Positions 58,378 to 64,000 of a DNA stretch of 64,000 nt are shown piece after piece (the first letter of the stretch is position 1; every line of letters begins with the position of its first letter). The stretch spans positions 58,403 through 122,402 of the forward strand of contig JAFTWU010000004.1 in assembly GCA_017465145.1 (NCBI GenBank), written 5' to 3'. Origin of the DNA: Clostridia bacterium (GTDB lineage: Bacteria > Bacillota > Clostridia > Christensenellales > Borkfalkiaceae). The position numbers and the translations under genes were made by a program. The notes beneath the pieces were generated by a model. That model was not told where the DNA came from, did no database searches, and saw nothing but the letters and a program-made list of their open reading frames with translations.

Positions 58378-58396
58378 AATCCCTCTTTCTCCGCCA
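58378..58396 (+). repeat. Right attachment core
   Basis: Identical to 48670-48688. The bases before it (ACCT) differ from the tRNA, so only the 3' tRNA end is duplicated. Confidence 0.8.
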
Positions 58397-58408
58397 CGTA
58401 AAAAATCC

Positions 58409-58609
58409 CTAATTAAACATTTGATAAACTTCAATTTTAATTATCCTTGCAATTCTAAAAAGTGCAACTATTTCAAAATTGAAATTATTAGCCATAATTT
58501 TATTTAAGGTGTTAGGACTAATTTTGCACATCTTGCAAAATTTTGTTTTACTTATATTGTTTTCTAACATAAACTTTTCAATAATTTCCACCTTAATCAT
58601 GTTTTTCAT
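58409..58609 (-). CDS. Small XRE/Cro-like HTH protein
   Basis: 66 residues. IIEKFMLENNISKTKFCKMCKISPNTLNKIMANN forms a minimal XRE-type HTH. GGGAGG precedes the ATG at 5-nt spacing. Divergent from the next XRE gene across a 109-bp region with three operators; the pair looks like a phage-type or plasmid-type double-repressor switch. Confidence 0.75.
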   Translation of the reverse strand: MKNMIKVEIIEKFMLENNISKTKFCKMCKISPNTLNKIMANNFNFEIVALFRIARIIKIEVYQMFN

Positions 58610-58623
58610 ATTTGCCTCCCGTT

Positions 58624-58691
58624 TACCAAATGGTACATATATTATATATTTACCATTTGGTAAAAGTCAAGCATTTTATTACCGTTTGGTA
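58624..58691. promoter_or_regulatory. Three operator copies between divergent XRE genes
   Basis: TACCAAATGGTA (58624-58635), TACCATTTGGTA (58651-58662) and TACCGTTTGGTA (58680-58691), perfect or near-perfect 12-bp palindromes spaced 27 and 29 bp, hence on nearly the same helical face. Consensus TACC-N4-GGTA. Confidence 0.75.
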
Positions 58692-58718
58692 TACAATTAT
58701 TATAAATAAGGAGTTAAT

Positions 58719-58922
58719 ATGAATAAGTTTGCAGAAAGATTAAAAGAATTAAGAGAAGAAAGAAATCTTACACAATATGAATTGTCTAAAAAACTTAATA
58801 TAAGCACGGCTTGTATTAACCGTTGGGAAAAGAATTTAAGAGTTCCAAATATTGATAGTATAATTATTCTTTGTCAATTTTTTGGTTGTTCATCAGATTA
58901 TTTAATAGGTTTAGAAAACTAA
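58719..58922 (+). CDS. XRE-family repressor
   Basis: 67 residues: LKELREERNLTQYELSKKLNISTACINRWEKNLRVPNIDSIIILCQFFGCSSDYLIGLEN, the standard XRE HTH with the C-terminal S-D-Y-L-I-G motif of clostridial regulators. AAGGAG 6 nt before the ATG. Probably autoregulates through the three palindromes. Confidence 0.88.
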   Translation: MNKFAERLKELREERNLTQYELSKKLNISTACINRWEKNLRVPNIDSIIILCQFFGCSSDYLIGLEN

Positions 58923-58963
58923 AACTCTATCAAGAGTTCAATGGTGACGCACACGCTCCGCCA
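58921..58963 (+). repeat. 43-bp motif ending CTCCGCCA, copy B
   Basis: Near-duplicate of 58159-58202, again directly after a gene's stop codon and before a terminator hairpin. Confidence 0.7.
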
Positions 58964-58975
58964 CGATAAAGAGAA

Positions 58976-58997
58976 AAACACCCGATTGGGTGTTTTT
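58976..58997 (+). terminator. Terminator after the XRE gene
   Basis: AACACCC/GGGTGTT stem around GATT followed by TTTT. Confidence 0.8.
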
Positions 58998-59010
58998 TGA
59001 TTTTAAAAAT

Positions 59011-59077
59011 AAAAAACCGAGCCGGCTTGTGCAAGACTCGGGTTGATACGTTGCGTTGACGTATCTGTCCTATTGAC
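59011..59077 (-). ncRNA. Candidate small RNA, about 67 nt
   Basis: A consensus promoter lies just upstream. The predicted transcript has a 7-bp hairpin (59045-59051 with 59059-59065) and then a terminator stem (CCGAG/CTCGG with inner CTTG/CAAG) ending in TTTTTT at 59011-59016. No ribosome site and no reading frame of note occur in between. It converges on the XRE terminator. Confidence 0.5.
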
Positions 59078-59083
59078 ATTTGT

Positions 59084-59112
59084 ATTATATGCAATAAATT
59101 GCACTTTGTCAA
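59084..59112 (-). promoter_or_regulatory. Consensus promoter of the candidate small RNA
   Basis: Minus strand TTGACA (59107-59112), 17-nt spacer, TATAAT (59084-59089), an exact sigma-A consensus. Confidence 0.75.
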
Positions 59113-59317
59113 CATTTTTATTAGTGGTGTGAAAACGTGCAAAAAATGCCACACTTGATAGTGGGGTAAATACCATAAATGGTCATAATATACACAAGGC
59201 TACTTGTTCCTTGGGGTTATAAATGTGTTTTTTTGGGCTTATAAAATAATTAGCATAACAAAATAGGTGATTTAGCAATTCTTAAAGGGAAACTGTGCCA
59301 AAAATTCACTAAAAATA

Positions 59318-59346
59318 TTGAAAAAAGCAATCAGTTTTGCTATAAT
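59318..59346 (+). promoter_or_regulatory. Promoter of the MFS transporter gene
   Basis: TTGAAA (59318-59323), 17-nt spacer, TATAAT (59341-59346). Nothing else supported in 59113-59317. Confidence 0.75.
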
Positions 59347-59402
59347 AGGCATAGTGTTATTTTTAGCGAAACAACTTAGCATATAGGGGAAAGGAGAGAA
59401 AA

Positions 59403-60692
59403 ATGAAACTAAATTATAAAAGAGTTATATGCGTTGGTTTTGCCTTCTTTTTGATTTCAGCATTTTGGCAAGCCTATGATAAAACTATTCCACTAATTCT
59501 CACTTACAAATTCGGTATGAAACAAACTCTTTCGGGTTTGATTATGGCACTTGACAATATTTTGGCTGTATTCCTTTTGCCACTTTTTGGTGCTTTATCT
59601 GACAAGACAAAGTCAAAAATGGGCAAGCGTACAATCTTTATATTGATTGGCACAATTTTAGCAACAGTATCTTTCATCTTCTTGCCACTTATTGGCAACG
59701 TATGGGTTTTTGTTGCTGTGCTTTTGGCAACATTAGTTTCAATGGCAACCTTCCGTTCACCAGCAGTTGCGCTTATGCCAGACGTTACAATGAAACCTTT
59801 ACGTTCAAAAGGTAACGCTATTATTAACCTTGTTGGTACGGTTGGTGGCTTAATTGTTCTTGCCGTTGGCTTGGTTGTAAAAGTTGGTGAAACAACTATG
59901 CATAACCTTATGACCTACTACATTATAGTATGTGCCGTTATTCTTTTGGGTTTGATAATCTTTTTACTTACCGTTAAGGAAAAGAAGTGGGCACAAGAGA
60001 TGCAAGAAGATACTGCAAAGTATTGTCCTGAAGAACTTACTGAAGAACAAGCACAAAATAACGAAGGTTCTAAAAAACTTTCTAAAGGTGAATTAAAGTC
60101 TTTACTTTTAATACTTGCATCAGTTGCGCTTTGGTTTATGGGATATAATGCAATTACTTCAAAATATTCGCTTTATGCAGATAAAGTTTTGCACCAAAGT
60201 TATGACTTAACCTTATTGATAGCGCAAGGTGCTGCAATTATTTCTTACCTTCCCGTTGGTTTTATTGCAACCAAATTTGGTAGAAAAAAGACCATTATAG
60301 CGGGCGTAATTATGCTTGCACTTTCATTTTTCTTGGCAATATTTATTAGGGCAGATAGCAGTCCAATACTCATGTACGTGCTTTTTGCACTTGCTGGTAT
60401 TGCTTGGGCTACAATTAACGTTAACAGTTTTCCAATGGTTGTTGAACTTGCAAAGGGTGGCAACGTTGGTAAATATACCGGTTGGTATTATACCGCAAGT
60501 ATGTCTGCACAAGTATTAACACCTGTTTTATCTGGTGCTATTATGGATGCCGTAGGCAATATGTTGCCACTTTTCCCATACGCTTGCATCTGCGTTGCTC
60601 TTGCATTTGTAACAATGTTTTTTGTTAAGCACGGCGATAGCAAACCTGTTAAGAAGAAATCTATTTTAGAAAACTTTGACGTTGACGACTAA
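59403..60692 (+). CDS. MFS transporter, SLC45/GPH-like sugar permease
   Basis: 429 residues, twelve membrane segments with a charged central loop (residues 195-230). The N-terminal GLIMALDNILAVFLLPLFGALSDKTKSKMGKRTIFILIG carries the MFS loop motif D-K-T-x-S-x-x-G-K-R as in SLC45 and GPH sugar symporters. FATKFGRKKTIIAG is the equivalent in the second half. AAGGAG 8 nt before ATG. It probably imports a disaccharide or oligosaccharide with H+ or Na+. Own promoter. Confidence 0.85.
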   Translation: MKLNYKRVICVGFAFFLISAFWQAYDKTIPLILTYKFGMKQTLSGLIMALDNILAVFLLPLFGALSDKTKSKMGKRTIFILIGTILATVSFIFLPLIGNVWVFVAVLLATLVSMATFRSPAVALMPDVTMKPLRSKGNAIINLVGTVGGLIVLAVGLVVKVGETTMHNLMTYYIIVCAVILLGLIIFLLTVKEKKWAQEMQEDTAKYCPEELTEEQAQNNEGSKKLSKGELKSLLLILASVALWFMGYNAITSKYSLYADKVLHQSYDLTLLIAQGAAIISYLPVGFIATKFGRKKTIIAGVIMLALSFFLAIFIRADSSPILMYVLFALAGIAWATINVNSFPMVVELAKGGNVGKYTGWYYTASMSAQVLTPVLSGAIMDAVGNMLPLFPYACICVALAFVTMFFVKHGDSKPVKKKSILENFDVDD

Positions 60693-60770
60693 ATTATATT
60701 TAATTAACGTTAAATTGATTTTTAAGCCGTTTTTCAAAACGATTTATTAATACTTTAAGGGGTAAACACA

Positions 60771-61574
60771 ATGGTTAATTTGGTTAAAATTTTACGCCAA
60801 GTAGAAAAGGCTGTATTAAAGGCGTCTAAAATATTACTTAAAGACGATTATGCGATAATGCAAAAGGATAGCGCGATAAACCTTGTAACTCAGGCTGATA
60901 TAGACGTTCAAAACGCGCTAGTAATAGAACTTAAAAAGATATTGCCACAAGCCGGTTTTATCGGTGAAGAAAATCACCTTGACGATTCTGATAAAGAATA
61001 TTGTTGGGTAATAGACCCTATAGACGGCACTTTTAACTTTATAAAGGGAATAGCGCATATAGGCATTTCCGTTGGCTTAATTAAAGATAAACAACCTATT
61101 TTAGGCGTAGTTTATAACCCCTTTGCAAAGGACCTTTATACCGCGGCGCAAGGGCACGGCGCATATAGAAACGGCAAGCAAATTCACGTTTCTAACGCTC
61201 CGTTTGAAAAGTCTATTATGTGCACGGCAATGAGCCTTTACAATAAAGACCTTGCAAAAACTTGTTCAGATGTTATTTACGACGTATATATGCAAGCAAA
61301 CGACGTGCGCAGGTTTGGTACAAGCGCAATGGAACTTTGCTATCTTGCGGCAGGGCTTATTGAACTATACTTTGAAATACGCGTTTTCCCGTGGGATTAT
61401 GCGGGTGGCTATGCTATATTAAAAGAAGCAGGCGGGCTATTATATTCGCTACACGGCAAAGAACTTGCCTTTGACGGTCCCGTTCCACTAATCGGCGCAA
61501 ACAGTAAGGAAAACTTTGATAAACTTAGCGCAATAGTTGATAAATACATAAAGGAAATTCCTTACAAGGAGTAA
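60771..61574 (+). CDS. Inositol monophosphatase family protein (SuhB-like)
   Basis: 267 residues. The metal-site motifs are GEENHLDDSD, WVIDPIDGTFNFIKGI and PWDYAGGYAILKEAGG, all conserved. The family hydrolyses inositol phosphates, related sugar phosphates, or PAP; the substrate is not decidable from sequence. The next gene begins 2 nt after its stop. Confidence 0.9.
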   Translation: MVNLVKILRQVEKAVLKASKILLKDDYAIMQKDSAINLVTQADIDVQNALVIELKKILPQAGFIGEENHLDDSDKEYCWVIDPIDGTFNFIKGIAHIGISVGLIKDKQPILGVVYNPFAKDLYTAAQGHGAYRNGKQIHVSNAPFEKSIMCTAMSLYNKDLAKTCSDVIYDVYMQANDVRRFGTSAMELCYLAAGLIELYFEIRVFPWDYAGGYAILKEAGGLLYSLHGKELAFDGPVPLIGANSKENFDKLSAIVDKYIKEIPYKE

Positions 61575-61576
61575 TT

Positions 61577-62320
61577 ATGCAAGAGAAAAAACTTTTTGTC
61601 AGAAAAGAACTTGGCGATAACGTTAAAAAGGTTAAGCCTGAATATAACCTTGACGAATATTTTAAGAACGCGCACAAAGAACTAACCCTTCAACAAAATA
61701 AAAGGGACCAAATTATAACGATATATCTTGCAATTTTTTCCTTTTTAATTCCATTTGCGCTATCTTTAGAAAGCATTGATTGGCTATATAAAGGGCTAAT
61801 TTTTATAGCCGTGGGCGTTATAGGTATGCTTTTTGCCTTTATCGTAGTGCGCTATAGGGTATATAAGGAAATCTATTGGCTATGTTGCCAAACGTTAACG
61901 GTGCTTAATAACTATAACGAAGAAGATTTGAAAAAAGACGTTGTTCAAGAAATTTTTTATCAATGCCTTGATAAGAAGGGTAAAAAATACGTTAAAACAA
62001 GCAAAAAATCAAATGCGAAAAAGTTTGATAACCTTGCTTTTATAAAGAGAAACCTTTTCAGTTCTGAAACGATTCACTTTACTATTGAAGCATTTATTGC
62101 AAGCGCGATTACCGGTTTTGGCGTTGGGTTAATTTGCCCTGTAGCCACTCTTTACGCCGTTTTAATTGGTGCTGTTTTAGGGTTAATTATATTCGTGCTA
62201 CTTCACGTGCAATATTTTAGCCACTTAAAAAAGGTTTATAACGTGCTTATAGACGGGTTAGACTCTTCGTTTAATTGGACGTTCTCTAAAGCGTGGTTCT
62301 TGCATTTTTACGTAGACTAA
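61577..62320 (+). CDS. Membrane protein of unknown function, four predicted segments
   Basis: 247 residues. Two hydrophobic hairpins: about 50-70 (TIYLAIFSFLIPFALSL) with 76-98, and about 170-190 (FIASAITGFGVGLICPVATLY) with 193-212. A charged cytoplasmic linker of 70 residues lies between. The layout recalls SLATT-type proteins but no signature is clear. AAGGAG lies within the end of the previous gene, so the two are coupled. Confidence 0.65.
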   Translation: MQEKKLFVRKELGDNVKKVKPEYNLDEYFKNAHKELTLQQNKRDQIITIYLAIFSFLIPFALSLESIDWLYKGLIFIAVGVIGMLFAFIVVRYRVYKEIYWLCCQTLTVLNNYNEEDLKKDVVQEIFYQCLDKKGKKYVKTSKKSNAKKFDNLAFIKRNLFSSETIHFTIEAFIASAITGFGVGLICPVATLYAVLIGAVLGLIIFVLLHVQYFSHLKKVYNVLIDGLDSSFNWTFSKAWFLHFYVD

Positions 62321-62380
62321 ACGCTATAGAAAAAACGGGCGAAAAGTCTTGTTAAAGGCCTGCAAGCCCTAGCGACAAAA

Positions 62381-62462
62381 CAAAATATCAAGCAAAAAAT
62401 ATCAAGCAAAAAATATCAAGCAAAAAAATAGCAAGCAAAAAATATCAAACAAAAATATCAAA
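62381..62462. repeat. A-rich tandem repeat, about six units of 12-15 bp
   Basis: Units of the form CAAAAAATATCAAG, with one base variation in number of A and one ATAGCAAG variant. It lies between two convergent genes and before a terminator. Confidence 0.8.
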
Positions 62463-62465
62463 TAG

Positions 62466-62493
62466 AAAACACCCCGAAAAATCGGGGTGTTTT
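62466..62493. terminator. Bidirectional terminator
   Basis: A 12-bp stem (62466-62477 with 62482-62493) around AAAA. Confidence 0.85.
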
Positions 62494-62544
62494 AGTTTGT
62501 TTGTTAAAAATTTAACGTTTTAAGTGTTATGTGTGATTAACGAC

Positions 62545-63873
62545 TTATTCTTTATTTTCCTTTAAGTCTATGCCAAGTTCCATACCTTCGTACATATAGT
62601 CTTTCCACTTAAAGTTTTTATAATAGTTAACGTGGTAGCGGTGCATTTCTTCAACGAGTAGGGTAAATTTACCAACCGTTTGATTTTTGGGGAATACGTC
62701 AAAGTATTGGCCGTCTAAATAGAAAGCAAAGAAACTTGCATCAACTTCTTTAATTAAGGTGTACAAGTTTTTATAGCCGATAGTAAATTCGCACGGTTGA
62801 CCTTTACGCGTGCCTTTATAGTGTAAACCTTTGTGGTCAACCCTAATTTTGCCTTCGCCAACGATAAAACTTGTTTTGTTATTAGTAACAAGCTTATATT
62901 CGTCTAGGTTACCTATCTGGCAGTCGTCTTCAAAATAATAGTCGGGGTTAGCGCGAATTTCTTTTATGATATCCATACGTTCGCTTTCAACCCATTCGTA
63001 AGGCGATTCGGGAATAACGGCGTTTTCAAAGGGGTGGAATTGATAATAATCGTCCATCGTAGCGCCGTTGCCACAGTTAGAGCAGGTGATTTTATCCCCT
63101 TCTCCCTTCATGGTGAATTCTTTGCCACATTTGGGGCATTTATAACAAAAATCTTCTAAACGATGACAAATTCTGCCGTGAGTTTCCCACTTAATTTGCT
63201 TTTCTTTGTTCCAAGCGTATTCGTTGCGCCTAAACTTTTCGTTCATAATATCATCCATTTCTTCAACGGATAAATTAGCAACGTCTTCTTTAGAAAAAAG
63301 CAAAGACATAGTTGCAAAGGTTTCGCCAAAGCGTTCTTCTATACAAACTTTGGTGCTTTGTAAATATTGACCTTCTAAATGGCAAAAGTATACGGGAACT
63401 TTAAAATGCTTAAACATTTTGCTAGTGCCGGGAACTACCGGCTTATTTCCGCCGTAATCACTTGCTTCGCCTTCAGGGGAAAATGTTACGCAACCGCCCT
63501 TTTTAATAACTTTGCTTATTGCTTGGATGGTAAGATTGTCGGGGGAATAGTTCTTTTTGGGAATAACCTTATTTAGTGCAAAAACAAAAGAAAACTTCTT
63601 GCGGTAAAATTCGTTTCTAGCGGCAACCATGGTCGTTATTCTTGGATGGCAAGCACCCATAACGTACATATGGTCGATTCTAGATAAATGATTAAAAACA
63701 ACAAAGCAAGGACCGTCGCAGTCGTTTACGTCGTCGATAATATTGAACTTAGGTTTATATTTGCGCCCAACAAGATTTATCATAATAAACTTATATAAAC
63801 CCGCAATAATTCTAGGGGCGGGGCGATATTTTCTTTTTCTAAGTTTTTCCGTAATAGATTTCTTTTTTGCCAT
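62545..63873 (-). CDS. 1-acylglycerol-3-phosphate acyltransferase-like protein with zinc ribbon
   Basis: 442 residues from the ATG at 63873, which has GAGG at proper spacing; an ATG 18 nt upstream in frame is less favoured. The acyltransferase motif FNHLSRIDH (H62, D67) and FSPEGEASDYGG are followed near residue 265 by a zinc ribbon, CPKCGKEFTMKGEGDKITCSNCG, and a C-terminal beta-rich domain of about 130 residues (DHKGLHYKGTRKGQPCEFTIGYKNLYTLIKEV) resembling a PH-like fold. Same architecture as the partial gene at the window start. Confidence 0.82.
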   Translation of the reverse strand: MAKKKSITEKLRKRKYRPAPRIIAGLYKFIMINLVGRKYKPKFNIIDDVNDCDGPCFVVFNHLSRIDHMYVMGACHPRITTMVAARNEFYRKKFSFVFALNKVIPKKNYSPDNLTIQAISKVIKKGGCVTFSPEGEASDYGGNKPVVPGTSKMFKHFKVPVYFCHLEGQYLQSTKVCIEERFGETFATMSLLFSKEDVANLSVEEMDDIMNEKFRRNEYAWNKEKQIKWETHGRICHRLEDFCYKCPKCGKEFTMKGEGDKITCSNCGNGATMDDYYQFHPFENAVIPESPYEWVESERMDIIKEIRANPDYYFEDDCQIGNLDEYKLVTNNKTSFIVGEGKIRVDHKGLHYKGTRKGQPCEFTIGYKNLYTLIKEVDASFFAFYLDGQYFDVFPKNQTVGKFTLLVEEMHRYHVNYYKNFKWKDYMYEGMELGIDLKENKE

Positions 63874-63912
63874 TTTTCCCTCAAAGTGCATATATGTAAA
63901 AGCAACGTAATT

Positions 63913-63941
63913 ATTTTACTATTTTTGAAAAGGGTTGTCAA
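63913..63941 (-). promoter_or_regulatory. Promoter of the second acyltransferase
   Basis: Minus-strand TTGACA (63936-63941), 17-nt spacer, TAAAAT (63913-63918), identical boxes to the promoter at 1146-1174. Confidence 0.75.
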
Positions 63942-64000
63942 TTATTATAAACATTTAATCTTGGATTAAACGGTGTGTTTTTTAATTTAAATTAAAAATA

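Larger units (their letters stand above)
48670..58396. mobile_element. Integrated element at the 3' end of tRNA-Ser, serine recombinase type, defence cargo
   Basis: AATCCCTCTTTCTCCGCCA occurs at the tRNA 3' end (48670-48688) and again at 58378-58396, both on the plus strand, bounding 9.7 kb. The left end holds a large serine recombinase; the cargo is a sigma-like protein, a type II restriction-modification system and a DUF4297/ATPase pair. Base composition and gene content differ from the flanks. There are no conjugation genes, so it is an integrative element that must be mobilised by others or has lost transfer functions. Confidence 0.8.

Noticed and set aside
58955-58963. Second tRNA-Ser fragment
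   Set aside because: Only CTCCGCCA matches; there is no T-arm or acceptor partner, so it is reported as a repeat and not as a tRNA remnant.
58930-59154. Minus-strand ORF of 74 codons
   Set aside because: It runs through the promoter, hairpins and terminator of the candidate small RNA and through repeat copy B; no ribosome site.
62381-62462. Tandem repeat considered as a CRISPR array
   Set aside because: Units of 12-15 bp lie head to tail with no unique spacers; no cas genes in the window.

Overview
The window is AT-rich DNA with short intergenic gaps, TTGACA/TATAAT promoters, AAGGAG-type ribosome sites and U-tailed terminators. Together with the gene content (lipoprotein-anchored ABC sugar transport, GH36/GH20 and DUF4091 enzymes, Hdr-Flx electron-transfer proteins, VanW, AraM) this points to a strictly anaerobic, glycan-degrading Bacillota, probably a gut Clostridia lineage. 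That assignment is inference; there is no rRNA here.

Layout. 1-2.1 kb: a partial zinc-ribbon acyltransferase and a DUF554 membrane protein. 2.2-7.1 kb: a DeoR-type regulator divergent from a glpA-like/glpB-like/DUF1667 operon and a HAD-IIA phosphatase. 7.2-11.3 kb: cation/proton antiporter, MgtC-like protein, sn-glycerol-1-phosphate dehydrogenase (AraM type) and a phosphomannomutase-like HAD hydrolase. 11.6-21.3 kb: two ABC sugar permeases, a highly structured intergenic RNA region, a solute-binding lipoprotein, a DUF4091 lipoprotein and two further lipoproteins. 21.9-26.4 kb: a 37-codon peptide gene directly ahead of a 1461-residue secreted repeat protein. 26.7-27.1 kb: a GIY-YIG gene between two identical 52-bp repeats. 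27.2-34.3 kb: DUF4091 protein, GH36 alpha-galactosidase and two tandem GH20-type enzymes.

34.65-46.3 kb is an apparently single eleven-gene operon: fumarase C, HdrB, HdrC, HdrA, a FlxD/MvhD protein, two dicluster ferredoxin proteins, a FlxA-like FAD/NAD(P) reductase, a [2Fe-2S]/2x[4Fe-4S] protein, a fumarate-reductase-type flavoprotein and an AspT-type transporter. Read as a pathway it would turn malate into fumarate and reduce fumarate to succinate with electrons from NAD(P)H through a soluble, possibly electron-bifurcating Hdr-Flx complex, with no membrane anchor subunit. This is the most striking system in the window. A LysR regulator and a VanW protein follow.

48.67-58.4 kb is an integrated element at the 3' end of tRNA-Ser(GCU), bounded by a 19-bp direct repeat. 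It carries a large serine recombinase whose last codons lie in the tRNA, two small proteins, a gene that appears to start at AUU, a sigma-like HTH protein, a complete type II restriction-modification system (C protein with recognisable C-boxes, MvaI/BcnI-type nuclease, methyltransferase) and a Lamassu-like pair (DUF4297 nuclease plus Rad50-like ATPase). Beyond it are two divergent XRE-type genes sharing three operators, a candidate small RNA, an MFS sugar transporter, an inositol-monophosphatase-family enzyme, a membrane protein and a second zinc-ribbon acyltransferase.
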